Below are positions 16,293-24,938 of a DNA stretch of 64,000 nucleotides, in pieces (position 1 is the first letter of the stretch; the number at the start of each line of letters is the position of its first letter). The notes beneath the pieces are model-generated. The model saw nothing but the letters and a program-made list of their open reading frames with translations. It was not told the DNA's origin and did no database searches. The translations under genes and the position numbers were made by a program. The DNA comes from Streptomyces glaucescens (GTDB lineage: Bacteria > Actinomycetota > Actinomycetes > Streptomycetales > Streptomycetaceae). The stretch is taken from assembly GCF_000761215.1 (NCBI RefSeq), contig NZ_CP009438.1, positions 6,366,501 to 6,430,500 on the forward strand. Reading direction: 5' to 3'.

Positions 16293-18368
16293 TCAACCGC
16301 GCGCGGCGGCCACGGATTCCCGGGCGGCCGCGGCGACGTTGTCGGCGGTGAAGCCATAGGCGGCGAACAGGGTCTTCGCGTCGGCGGAGGCACCGAAGTG
16401 TTCGAGGGAGACAATGCGTCCTGCGTCACCTACGAACCGGTACCACGTCAGACCCACCCCCGCCTCGACAGCGACACGCGCCTTCACGGACGGCGGAAGG
16501 ACGCTCTCGCGGTAGGCGCGCGGCTGCTCCTCGAACCACTCCACGGACGGCATCGACACCACCCGGGCGCCGATCCCCTCCGCCTCCAGCGTCTCGGCGG
16601 CGGCGACGGCCAGCTGCACCTCGGAGCCGGTGGCGAGCAGGAGCACGTCCGGGGCTCCCGTGGACGCCTCGCGCAGCACGTAGCCGCCCTTGGCCGCGTC
16701 CTCGTTCGGCGCGTACGTCGGTACGCCCTGCCGGGTGAGGACGAGGCCGTGCGGGGCCGGCCGGGTGGCGTGGCGGCGCAGGATCTCGCGCCAGGCGACG
16801 GCGGTCTCGTTGGCGTCGGCCGGGCGGACCACGTTCAGGCCCGGGATGGCGCGCAGCGCGGCCAGGTGCTCGACCGGCTGGTGGGTCGGGCCGTCCTCGC
16901 CGAGACCGATGGAGTCGTGCGTCCACACGTACGTCACGGGCAGCTGCATCAGCGCGGACATGCGTACGGCGTTGCGCATGTAGTCGGAGAACACCAGGAA
17001 GGTGCCGCCGTAGACGCGGGTGTTGCCGTGCAGGGCGATGCCGTTCATCTCCGCGGCCATGGAGAACTCGCGGATGCCGAAGTGGACGGTACGGCCGTAC
17101 GGGTCCGCCTCGGGCAGCGGGTTGCCCTCGGGCAGGAAGGACGACGTCTTGTCGATCGTCGTGTTGTTCGAACCGGCCAGGTCGGCGGAGCCGCCCCACA
17201 GCTCGGGGATGACCTCGCCCAGCGCCTGGAGGACCTTGCCGGACGCGGCCCGGGTGGCGACCGCCCTGCCGGGCTCGAAGACCGGCAGCGACTCCTCCCA
17301 GCCCGCGGGCAGCTCGCCCCTGCTGATCCGGTCGAACTCGGCCGCGCGCTCCGGCTGGGCGGTGCGCCAGGCGGCGATCTGCTTGTCCCAAGCGGTGTGC
17401 GCCTCGGCCCCCCGGTCGAGCGCCCGGCGGGTGTGCTTGATGACCTCGTCGGGCACCTCGAAGGTCCGCTCCGGGTCGAAGCCGAGGATCCGCTTGGTGG
17501 CGGCGATCTCCTCCTCGCCGAGCGCCGAGCCGTGCGCGGCCCCGGTGTTCTGCGCGTTCGGCGCGGGCCAGGCGATGATCGTGCGCATCGCGATGATCGA
17601 GGGCCGCCCGGTCTCCGCGCGGGCGGCCCGCAGCGCCGCGTACAGGGCGTGGACGTCCACGTCGCCGTTCTCGGCGGGCTCGATCCGCTGGGTGTGCCAG
17701 CCGTACGCCTCGTAGCGCTTCAGCACGTCCTCGGAGAACGCGGTCGCGGTGTCGCCCTCGATGGAGATGTGGTTGTCGTCGTAGAGGAGGACCAGGTTGC
17801 CGAGCCTCTGGTGGCCGGCGAGCGAGGACGCCTCGGCGGAGACGCCCTCCTGGAGGTCGCCGTCGGAGACGATCGCCCAGACGGTGTGGTCGAAGGGGGA
17901 GTCGCCGGCCGGCGCGTCCGGGTCGAACAGGCCGCGCTCGTAGCGGGCGGCCATGGCCATGCCGACGGCGTTGGCGACCCCCTGGCCCAGCGGGCCGGTC
18001 GTCGTCTCCACCCCGGCGGTGTGCCCGTACTCGGGGTGGCCGGGCGTCTTGGAGCCGAGGGTGCGGAACGCCTTGAGGTCGTCCAGGCCGAGCTCGTACC
18101 CGGCGAGGTGGAGCTGGGTGTACAGGGTCAGCGAGGTGTGCCCGGGGGAGAGGACGAACCGGTCACGGCCCGCCCACTCGGGATCCGCGGGGTCGTGCCG
18201 CATCACCTTCTGGAAGAGCGTGTACGCGGCGGGGGCCAGGCTCATCGCCGTGCCCGGGTGGCCGTTGCCCACCTTCTGGACGGCGTCAGCGGCCAGCAGC
18301 CGCGCGGTGTCGACGGCACGCCGGTCGAGGTCGGTCCACTCGAAGCCGTCGGTTGTCTGCGTGCTCAT
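16293..18368 (-). CDS. tkt: transketolase
   Basis: A 691-residue thiamin diphosphate enzyme transferring two-carbon units between sugar phosphates. The N-terminal domain has KVGNGHPGTAMSLAP and the ThDP/Mg motif GDGDLQEGVSAEASSLAGH, and the Pyr domain has the REFSMAAEMNGIALHG and THDSIGLGEDGPTHQPVE motifs. Length is standard. It is the first gene of the six-gene operon. The upstream region is AT-rich for this genome, is shared with a divergent AraC-type regulator, and contains a 15-bp near-palindrome. Confidence 0.96.
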   Translation of the reverse strand: MSTQTTDGFEWTDLDRRAVDTARLLAADAVQKVGNGHPGTAMSLAPAAYTLFQKVMRHDPADPEWAGRDRFVLSPGHTSLTLYTQLHLAGYELGLDDLKAFRTLGSKTPGHPEYGHTAGVETTTGPLGQGVANAVGMAMAARYERGLFDPDAPAGDSPFDHTVWAIVSDGDLQEGVSAEASSLAGHQRLGNLVLLYDDNHISIEGDTATAFSEDVLKRYEAYGWHTQRIEPAENGDVDVHALYAALRAARAETGRPSIIAMRTIIAWPAPNAQNTGAAHGSALGEEEIAATKRILGFDPERTFEVPDEVIKHTRRALDRGAEAHTAWDKQIAAWRTAQPERAAEFDRISRGELPAGWEESLPVFEPGRAVATRAASGKVLQALGEVIPELWGGSADLAGSNNTTIDKTSSFLPEGNPLPEADPYGRTVHFGIREFSMAAEMNGIALHGNTRVYGGTFLVFSDYMRNAVRMSALMQLPVTYVWTHDSIGLGEDGPTHQPVEHLAALRAIPGLNVVRPADANETAVAWREILRRHATRPAPHGLVLTRQGVPTYAPNEDAAKGGYVLREASTGAPDVLLLATGSEVQLAVAAAETLEAEGIGARVVSMPSVEWFEEQPRAYRESVLPPSVKARVAVEAGVGLTWYRFVGDAGRIVSLEHFGASADAKTLFAAYGFTADNVAAAARESVAAARG

Positions 18369-18435
18369 CTGATCGCAGTCCCCTTCAAAAAGTCATTGAA
18401 TCCGATGTCTTTCCTGGTCAGCCGCGTTCGACTCT

Positions 18436-18450
18436 AAAAGTCTGACTTTT
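18436..18450. promoter_or_regulatory. near-palindrome between tkt and the AraC-type regulator
   Basis: AAAAGTCTGACTTTT is symmetric except at the central base. It sits 67 bp upstream of tkt and 87 bp upstream of the divergent regulator, in the most AT-rich stretch of the neighbourhood. AraC proteins usually bind direct repeats, so the assignment as their operator is uncertain. Confidence 0.4.
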
Positions 18451-18537
18451 TCGAGTGAAGGTCTGCGTGTGTCAGCCTGTGGTGAAAGTGGGACACCCGG
18501 ACGGCGGCGTGCGGGACCGAGACGGCATGAGACGGAC

Positions 18538-19431
18538 ATGGTGGACAGAACGAACTCCGCGGGCGACGACGACGGCATCAGAACCTTCGCCTTCCCCGCC
18601 GACCGCAGCATCAGCGGTGTCGGTATGCAGGTCGGTCCGATGGGCGCCGGCCGTACCTGGCACTCCGAGGCCCTGCTCGGCCGCGTCCACCGCATCGACT
18701 TCCATGTCGTGCTGGTCTTCGCCGCCGGCCCCGTCCGCCACATGGTCGACTTCACCGAGTACGAGGCGACGGCCGGCGACGTGCTGTGGATCCGTCCAGG
18801 ACAAGTGCACCGCTTCACGACCACCGGCGAGTACCGCGGAACCGTCCTGACCATGCAGCCCGGTTTCCTGCCCCGCGCCACCGTCGAGGACACCGGCCTG
18901 TACCGCTACGACCTGCCGCCGCTGCTCCGCCCCGACCCGCCGCGGCTCGCCGCGCTGGAGGCGTCCCTCGCCCAGCTGCGCCGCGAGTACGAGGACACCG
19001 ACACCCTCCCGCCGGGCCTGCACACCGCGGTCCTGCGCCACTCCCTCACCGCGTTCCTGCTGCGCCTCGCCCACCTCGCGGCCGGCTCAGCCGAGGCCGC
19101 CGGCCGGCCGGGCGACACCACGTTCACCCTCTTCCGGGACGCCGTCGAGGCGGGCTTCGCCACCAACCACAGCGTCAGCGCCTACGCCGACGCCCTCGGT
19201 TACTCCCGCCGCACCCTCGTCCGCGCGGTGCGCGCCGCGACCGGTGAGACACCGAAGGCGTTCATCGACAAGCGGGTGGTGCTGGAGGCCAAGCGCCTGC
19301 TCGCGCACACCGATCTGCCGATCGGCCGGGTGGGCGCCGCGGTCGGCTTCCCCGACGCGGCGAACTTCTCCAAGTTCTTCCACCAGCACACGGAGACGAC
19401 GCCGGCGGCGTTCCGCGCGGAGCTGCGATGA
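18538..19431 (+). CDS. AraC-family transcriptional regulator
   Basis: A 297-residue regulator from the ATG at 18538. The N-terminal cupin-like half resembles AraC ligand domains (HxxFHVVLVF, GDVLWIRPGQVHRF), and the C-terminal half has two helix-turn-helix motifs (SVSAYADALGYSRRTLVRAV and PIGRVGAAVGFPDAANFSKFF). The divergent position next to tkt makes it a candidate regulator of the pentose phosphate operon. A GTG 23 codons upstream in the same frame is possible but adds an Arg/Gly-rich tail. The ribosome site is weak for both. A strong hairpin terminator begins 1 bp after its stop. Confidence 0.85.
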   Translation: MVDRTNSAGDDDGIRTFAFPADRSISGVGMQVGPMGAGRTWHSEALLGRVHRIDFHVVLVFAAGPVRHMVDFTEYEATAGDVLWIRPGQVHRFTTTGEYRGTVLTMQPGFLPRATVEDTGLYRYDLPPLLRPDPPRLAALEASLAQLRREYEDTDTLPPGLHTAVLRHSLTAFLLRLAHLAAGSAEAAGRPGDTTFTLFRDAVEAGFATNHSVSAYADALGYSRRTLVRAVRAATGETPKAFIDKRVVLEAKRLLAHTDLPIGRVGAAVGFPDAANFSKFFHQHTETTPAAFRAELR

Positions 19432-19469
19432 CGAAGAGGGGCTCCACGCGCGCGTGGAGCCCCTCTTCG
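19432..19469. terminator. bidirectional terminator hairpin
   Basis: A perfect 38-bp dyad (19-bp arms, CGAAGAGGGGCTCCACGCG and its complement, no loop bases between them) separates the convergent AraC-type and GH16 genes. It would form a very stable hairpin in either transcript. There is no clear U-tract, which is common for streptomycete terminators. Confidence 0.8.
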
Positions 19470-19486
19470 GGGGAGGCGGGCCGCCG

Positions 19487-20884
19487 TCAGCGGCCGAAGT
19501 GGAACCAGTTCACGTTCACGAAGTCCGCGGGCTGTCCGCTGGTGAAGGTCAGGTACACGTCGTGCGTGCCGGTGACCGACGAGATGTTCGCCGGGACCGT
19601 GCGCCACGACTGCCAGCCTCCGGTGTTGCCGACCGCGAAGCTGCCGACGGGCGGGTTGCTCCGGCTGTCCAGCCGCACCTCGACCAGACCGCTCACCCCG
19701 GCGCCGGCCCCGCTCGCCACGCGGGCGACGAACTGGCGGGCGGGCGTGGACCCGAAGTCGACGCCCCGGTAGAGAGCCCAGTCGCCGTTCGCGAGGGCGC
19801 CGATGTTCTGCCCGCCGCCCGTGTCGGACGTCGACTCGGTGAACACGCCGGACTGGCCGTCGAACGACTCGGCCTGAATGGCGCCGTACGCGTCGCGGTT
19901 GCCGGTCGGCGGCGGCGTGGTACCGCTCCCACCGGCCGACAGCACCTGGACGTAGTCGACCACCATGGAGTGGCCCGGGACGGTCCCGGCGTCCGGCCCG
20001 CCGCCGAAGGCGTCCGGGAAACCGCCGCCCATCGCCACGTTGAGGATGAGGAAGTAGCCGTGGTCCGTGGCGTTGGCCCAGGTCGTCGCGTCCACCTGGT
20101 TCTCGCGGACGGTGTGGAAGTGGGTGTTGTCGACGTAGAAGCGGATCTCCTCCACGCTCGTCGAGCGGTCCCACTCCAGACGGTAGGTGTGGAACCCGGC
20201 CTGGCAGGTGGTCCCGGGACACGCGGTGGAACCGCCGATGCCGCTGGTCTCGTTGCACGGGCCGCCCGGCGAGGTGCCGCAGTGCATGGTGGCCCACACC
20301 GTGTTCAGGCCCTGGGTGTTCTCCATGATGTCCAGCTCGCCGACGGCGGGCCAGTTCCAGTAGTTGCCCCGGTAGGGCGCGCCCAGCATCCAGAACGCGG
20401 GCCAGTAGCCCTTGGCGGCGGCACCGGTGACGTTCGGCACCTGGATGCGGGCCTCGACGCGCAGCTTGCCGCCCGCCGGGGGCTGGAAGTCGGCGCGGTT
20501 GGTCTCGATCCGGCCGGAGGTCCAGCGGCCGGACGCGTCGCGGCGCGGGGTGATGCGGAGGTTGCCGTTGCCGTCGAGCGAGACGTTGTCGGTGCTCGAC
20601 GTCATCGTCTCGATCTCGCCGGTGCCCCAGTTGGCGGGGCCGCCGGGGTAGCCGGTGCCGGTCGCGTAGCGCCAGTTCGTGGTGTTCACGCCGGTGCCGG
20701 CGGCGCCGTTGAAGTCGTCGACGAAGACCTGTGTCCAGCCGGACGGGGGCGGCGGGGCCGCGGCGGTCGCGGACGGGGCGGTGACCGTCGCCGCGGCCGT
20801 CGCCAGGCCCAGGACGCCGGCGGCGGCGATCAGGGCCCGCCGCAGCGGACCCCGTCTGTGCGAGGTGCCGGAGGGTGCGCTCAT
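19487..20884 (-). CDS. secreted GH16 endo-beta-1,3-glucanase with C-terminal CBM6
   Basis: A 465-residue exported glycoside hydrolase. Residues 1-~43 form an Arg-rich signal peptide ending at an Ala run. The GH16 domain spans ~48-310 with catalytic motif GELDIMENT: E183 nucleophile, D185, E188 acid/base, in the bulged arrangement of laminarinases. A Gly/Thr/Pro linker (~313-322) leads to a CBM6 domain from AIQAESFDGQSG to WFHFGR. The likely substrate is beta-1,3-glucan such as laminarin or fungal wall glucan. A perfect LacI-type dyad 66 bp upstream suggests sugar-responsive repression; no LacI gene is adjacent. Confidence 0.93.
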   Translation of the reverse strand: MSAPSGTSHRRGPLRRALIAAAGVLGLATAAATVTAPSATAAAPPPPSGWTQVFVDDFNGAAGTGVNTTNWRYATGTGYPGGPANWGTGEIETMTSSTDNVSLDGNGNLRITPRRDASGRWTSGRIETNRADFQPPAGGKLRVEARIQVPNVTGAAAKGYWPAFWMLGAPYRGNYWNWPAVGELDIMENTQGLNTVWATMHCGTSPGGPCNETSGIGGSTACPGTTCQAGFHTYRLEWDRSTSVEEIRFYVDNTHFHTVRENQVDATTWANATDHGYFLILNVAMGGGFPDAFGGGPDAGTVPGHSMVVDYVQVLSAGGSGTTPPPTGNRDAYGAIQAESFDGQSGVFTESTSDTGGGQNIGALANGDWALYRGVDFGSTPARQFVARVASGAGAGVSGLVEVRLDSRSNPPVGSFAVGNTGGWQSWRTVPANISSVTGTHDVYLTFTSGQPADFVNVNWFHFGR

Positions 20885-20949
20885 GTGGGGGTGCCTCTCG
20901 GTACGGAAACGGATGCACGGGTGTCGCCGAGAACGCCCCCATGGCAGAT

Positions 20950-20963
20950 TGAGAGCGCTCTCA
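20950..20963. promoter_or_regulatory. LacI-family operator upstream of the GH16 gene
   Basis: TGAGAGCGCTCTCA is a perfect 14-bp palindrome of the LacI-family type with central CG, close to the CebR box TGGGAGCGCTCCCA of streptomycetes. It lies 66 bp upstream of the glucanase start. The cognate repressor is not next to it. Confidence 0.65.
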
Positions 20964-21109
20964 GAGTGCGCCCAATGTGCTCGCCGCCACCGTCGGCGTC
21001 AAGAGGTGAAACCGAGAAAGTCCCGCCCGCGCACAGGAGTTCACTCCCTGAAGGGGGAAACCGGGAAGGGAGCGGAGCCGGGAGCGAACCCCTGGAGGCG
21101 GCGTCCGGA

Positions 21110-21961
21110 TCAGCCGCCGGTCTCCCGGTACGCGTACACGGTCGTCGCCACCGCGCACACCCCCGGCTGGATCACCTGGGCGCGCAGGAGGCCGCTGCCG
21201 GGGTCGTAGTCGACGCCCTCGGTCTCGTACCCGCCGCCGGAGCACGCGCTGCGCTGCGGCAGCGCGAACAGGCTCGTCACCGTACCGGCCACCGGTGTGC
21301 CGTCCAGCGCGTGCGGCAGGTCCACCTGGAGCAGCGGCCGCTGCTCCGGGAAGTGCGTCGCGGACGCGTCGTCGGAGGCGCACACCAGACGGGTGTCCGT
21401 CACGAAGTCGCAGCCCTGGATGTCGCGCACCGGCCGGTCCAGCGTGATCTGCCCCGCCTCCGGGAGGGTCCCGCCCGCCGCGGGGGTGCCCGGGTTCAGC
21501 AGCGGGGCGGGGAAGACCTGGAGCCGGTGCTGTTCGCCCCACTCCCCGGCGACCAGCCAGCGCGCGTCGGGCGAGACGGCGGCGAAGGAGTTGTTCACCT
21601 TCTCGCCCGGCGCCAGCGGGTGGACGTACTCGTAGCGCTTCCCGGCCGGGGTGGTCACCGTGAACATCTTCGACGTGGCCGTGTCCGCGCCCTGGTAGGC
21701 GTCGACGACGTGGCCGCGCGCGATGTCCGGGTCGCCGACGTGGTTCCAGCCCTTGATCCGCAGGCCCAGCGGGATGTCGGCGAGTCCCCGGTACAGCAGG
21801 GAGCCGTCCGCCCGGCTGGCGAGGCCCTGGCCGCCGCCCAGGGTGTCGGTGTACGCCGTCGCGGTCTCCGTCCAGAGCGGCGCGCCCGTGGCCGAGGCGG
21901 AGCCCGCGGCGAGGGCGAGGGCACCGGTCAGGGCGGCGACGACACATAGTTGACGCTTCAT
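21110..21961 (-). CDS. secreted protein of unknown function
   Basis: A 283-residue protein with a clear Sec signal peptide (MKRQLCVVAALTGALALAAGSASA). The mature part has spaced segments such as GLASRADGSLLYRGLADIPLG, VSPDARWLVAGEW, DIQGCDFVTDTRLVCASDDAS and GVDYDPGSGLLRAQV, which suggest a beta-propeller-like fold. Two Cys pairs could form disulfides. No catalytic motif was recognised. It lies upstream of the GH16 gene on the same strand but 225 bp away, with a LacI-type operator between, so it is probably a separate unit. Confidence 0.75.
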   Translation of the reverse strand: MKRQLCVVAALTGALALAAGSASATGAPLWTETATAYTDTLGGGQGLASRADGSLLYRGLADIPLGLRIKGWNHVGDPDIARGHVVDAYQGADTATSKMFTVTTPAGKRYEYVHPLAPGEKVNNSFAAVSPDARWLVAGEWGEQHRLQVFPAPLLNPGTPAAGGTLPEAGQITLDRPVRDIQGCDFVTDTRLVCASDDASATHFPEQRPLLQVDLPHALDGTPVAGTVTSLFALPQRSACSGGGYETEGVDYDPGSGLLRAQVIQPGVCAVATTVYAYRETGG

Positions 21962-22141
21962 CAGACTCCTGTCGCACGTGGGAGATGGCGATCGCATCGA
22001 ACCACGCGCCGGGCGCCGGGTCACCGTCCCGGGACGGACACGAGCGCCGGAACCCGGTGGCCGCGCCGCGGAACACCAGAACGGCGGCGAGTACTGTGCA
22101 CACGTGCCGGCAGGTGATCGCGGTGGAGAGGCGGGAGCGGC

Positions 22142-23482
22142 GTGCAGCTGACGATTCTGGGCGGCGGCGGATTCCGGGTGCCGCTGGTGTACGGGGCACT
22201 GCTCGGGGACCGCGGGGAGGGCCGGGTGGACCGGGTCGTCCTGCAGGACCCCGACGCCGGCCGGCTGCGCGCGGTCTCCCGCGTCCTGGCCGAACAGGCC
22301 GCCGGCGTCCCCGACGCCCCCGAGGTCGTCGCCACCACCGACCTCGACGAGGCCCTGCGCGGCGCCGCCTTCGTCTTCTCCGCGATCCGCGTCGGCGGCC
22401 TGGAGGGGCGCGCGCACGACGAACGCGTGGCCCTGGCGGAGGGGGTGCTCGGCCAGGAGACGGTCGGCGCGGGCGGCATCGCCTACGGTCTGCGGACGGT
22501 CCCGGTCGCGGCGGACATCGCCGCCCGGATCGCCCGCCTCGCCCCCGACGCCTGGGTCATCAACTTCACCAACCCGGCCGGACTGGTCACCGAGGCCATG
22601 TCCCGGCGCCTCGGCGACCGCGTCATCGGCATCTGCGACTCGCCGGTCGGCCTCGGCCGCCGCATCGCCCGCGTCCTGGGCGCGGCCGACCCGGCCGAGG
22701 CGTGGATCGACTACGTCGGCCTCAACCACCTCGGCTGGGTGCGCGGCCTGCGGATCGCGGGCCGCGACGAACTCCCGCGCCTGCTCGCCGATCCCGCCCT
22801 GCTCGGCTCCTTCGAGGAGGGCAGGCTGTTCGGCGCCGACTGGCTCCGGTCGCTCGGCGCCATCCCCAACGAGTACCTGCACTACTACTACTTCAACCGC
22901 GAGGCCGTCCGCGCCTACCGCGCGGCCGAGCGCACCCGCGGTGCCTTCCTGCGCGACCAGCAGGCCCGCTTCTACGCCGAGGCGGGCGACCCGGCGGTGT
23001 CCGCCCTGGCCGCGTGGGACCGCACGCGCGCCGAACGCGAGGCCACCTACATGGCGGAGAACCGGCAGAGCGCGGGCGCCGGCGAGCGCGAGGCCGACGA
23101 TCTGTCCGGCGGCTACGAGAAGGTCGCCCTCGCCCTGATGCGGGCCATCGCCCGCGACGAGCGCGCCACCCTCATCCTCAACGTCCGCAACCGCGGCACC
23201 CTCGCGGTCCTCGACGCCGACGCGGTGATCGAGGTGCCGTGCCTGGTCGACGCCAACGGGGCCCACCCGGTCGCCGTGGACCCGCTGCCCGGTCACGCCA
23301 CCGGCCTGGTCTGCTCGGTCAAGGCGGTCGAGCGGGAGGTGCTGTCGGCGGCCGAGTCCGGCTCGCGCGCGACGGCGGTGAAGGCGTTCGCGCTGCACCC
23401 GCTCGTCGACTCGGTGACGGTGGCCCGCGCGCTGGTGGACGGCTACACGGCCGTCCACCCGGGCCTCGCCTACCTGCGCTGA
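22142..23482 (+). CDS. glycoside hydrolase family 4 (6-phospho-beta-glucosidase type)
   Basis: A 446-residue GH4 enzyme. These use NAD+ and a divalent metal to hydrolyse phosphorylated glycosides by oxidation at C3 and elimination. The N-terminal GGGGFRVP is the NAD loop, NFTNPAGLVTEA a family signature, and CDSPVG and GLNHLGW carry the metal-binding Cys and His. It starts at GTG 22142 after GGGAGCGGC. No PTS permease or kinase gene is adjacent, so the source of its phosphorylated substrate is not evident. Specificity within GH4 is inferred from overall resemblance to LicH/CelF proteins. Confidence 0.87.
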   Translation: MQLTILGGGGFRVPLVYGALLGDRGEGRVDRVVLQDPDAGRLRAVSRVLAEQAAGVPDAPEVVATTDLDEALRGAAFVFSAIRVGGLEGRAHDERVALAEGVLGQETVGAGGIAYGLRTVPVAADIAARIARLAPDAWVINFTNPAGLVTEAMSRRLGDRVIGICDSPVGLGRRIARVLGAADPAEAWIDYVGLNHLGWVRGLRIAGRDELPRLLADPALLGSFEEGRLFGADWLRSLGAIPNEYLHYYYFNREAVRAYRAAERTRGAFLRDQQARFYAEAGDPAVSALAAWDRTRAEREATYMAENRQSAGAGEREADDLSGGYEKVALALMRAIARDERATLILNVRNRGTLAVLDADAVIEVPCLVDANGAHPVAVDPLPGHATGLVCSVKAVEREVLSAAESGSRATAVKAFALHPLVDSVTVARALVDGYTAVHPGLAYLR

Positions 23483-23556
23483 GGACACCGGGCGCCCGGC
23501 GGACGGGGACGGGGAGGCGCGCGGCCCGGCGCACGCCCCCGCGCCCGGCAGGCGGC

Positions 23557-24639
23557 CTACAGCGGGACCACCTCGGCCGCCAGCCCGACGGACCCGGACC
23601 GCTGGTGGGGCACCGACACCTGCCGCACCGGCCGCGGCCCCGCCACCACCGTGTAGTCCTGCCCGAGGAACGGCGGCGTGATCTCGCCCGGGTCGTCCCC
23701 GAGCGCCATCCGCACCGCGGCCCACGGCGCGTTGATCCCGCACAGCGAGAGCTGGTGCAGCCCGCCCGCGGGCCGCGTGTTCACATCCATCAGCACCGGC
23801 CGCTCGCCGAACATCCGGAACTGGATGTTGGACAGGTGGTGCAGCCCGAAACCCTCCGCGATCCGCCGCGCCGGCTCCAGCCACTGCTCGTGCAGCGTGA
23901 ACCCGCGCCGCCGCCCGTTCTTGGTGCGGCCCACGGCCAGCCGCACCCGGTTGTCCGGCCCCGTGAGGCAGTCCACCGACACCTCCGGCTGCTCCAGGCG
24001 CGGCATCACCAGCCAGTCGACCGGTTCCCCGGCCCGGTGCAGGGACTCCACCACCAGGTCGAGCGGCACGTGCGGCGACGGGAACCCTTCGAGGTGGCGG
24101 AGCGAGAAGGGGGCGCGGGTGACGACCCGGAAGCCCACTCCGCCCGCACCGGACACCGGCTTGAAGCACGCCCTGTGCCCGGCCGCCTCCAACGCATCGA
24201 CGGCCGCGACCAGTTCGCCGGCGTCACGGACCCGCCACCACGGCGGTACCGGCACCCCGATCGCCTGGACGGCCTCGTACGCGGTCACCTTGTCCTGGAA
24301 CACGGCCACCGCCTGCGGCGGCGGCGCCAGCAGCGCGGTGCCCAGCGCCTCGAACTGCGCCCGGTGCGCCACGATCGCCGCCTGGTGCAGCCGCGGCACG
24401 AAGACGTCGATCCCGCGCCGCGCGCACACGCCGAGGGCGTAGTCCACGTACGCCGCGGGCGACAGCCCCTCGGGTTCCAGCTCCGCGGTGTCGGCGGCGG
24501 CCAGCACGGGCGAGTCCGGGTCCCCGTGGGTCGCGTGGATCTCGACGGCGCGGTCACCGGGATTTCGGCGCAGCTGATCCATGAAGAACACGTTCTCCGC
24601 GTACGTGCGGTTGAGCCAGACGCGTACGCGAGAGACCAT
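23557..24639 (-). CDS. ATP-grasp domain enzyme
   Basis: A 360-residue protein. The N-terminal ~100 residues resemble the pre-ATP-grasp domain. FQDKVTAYEAVQAIGVPVPPWWRV is the lid helix and KPVSGAGGVGFRVV (~166-180) the nucleotide loop. VLMDVNTRPAGGLHQLSLCGIN near residue 300 supplies the metal-binding Asp/Asn. Such enzymes form acyl-phosphate intermediates and join carboxylates to amines or thiols; the substrate is unknown. It stands alone, divergent from the metallophosphoesterase across a 299-bp gap in which nothing else was seen. Confidence 0.83.
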   Translation of the reverse strand: MVSRVRVWLNRTYAENVFFMDQLRRNPGDRAVEIHATHGDPDSPVLAAADTAELEPEGLSPAAYVDYALGVCARRGIDVFVPRLHQAAIVAHRAQFEALGTALLAPPPQAVAVFQDKVTAYEAVQAIGVPVPPWWRVRDAGELVAAVDALEAAGHRACFKPVSGAGGVGFRVVTRAPFSLRHLEGFPSPHVPLDLVVESLHRAGEPVDWLVMPRLEQPEVSVDCLTGPDNRVRLAVGRTKNGRRRGFTLHEQWLEPARRIAEGFGLHHLSNIQFRMFGERPVLMDVNTRPAGGLHQLSLCGINAPWAAVRMALGDDPGEITPPFLGQDYTVVAGPRPVRQVSVPHQRSGSVGLAAEVVPL

Positions 24640-24938
24640 GCAGGCCGCCTTTCACGGTTCGCGGGCACGGCGGAGCGGGGCCGGCCCGGCCAGGGGGATG
24701 AAGGGAAGGGACACCGAACCGCCCCTGAGCGAAGGGATGCGTGGCGGCGGTGTCGGGCAGATCATACGGCTTCCCGGGACCCCGCGCGCAACGTGCGCGC
24801 GACCGCCCGTACCCCCGGTAACGCGCATGGCCGCGGCACCTCCGACGCGCCGGTGGCCGGTCACCCTTGCCCGACCCCGCGCACGTGTGTTCTCGTGGTG
24901 CCGTTCGCGTGGCGGGACGTGCCGTGAGGGGGCGACAG

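Noticed and set aside
13476..18437. Long open plus-strand frames antisense to the tkt-gnd operon
   Set aside because: High GC leaves antisense frames open. The translations are Val/Gly/Arg/His-rich with no domain, while the minus strand encodes six recognisable enzymes.
20950..20963. Linking the LacI-type operator to the LacI gene at 48612-49655
   Set aside because: They are 28 kb apart with no shared sites seen near the LacI gene; LacI regulators usually have a copy of their operator close by.
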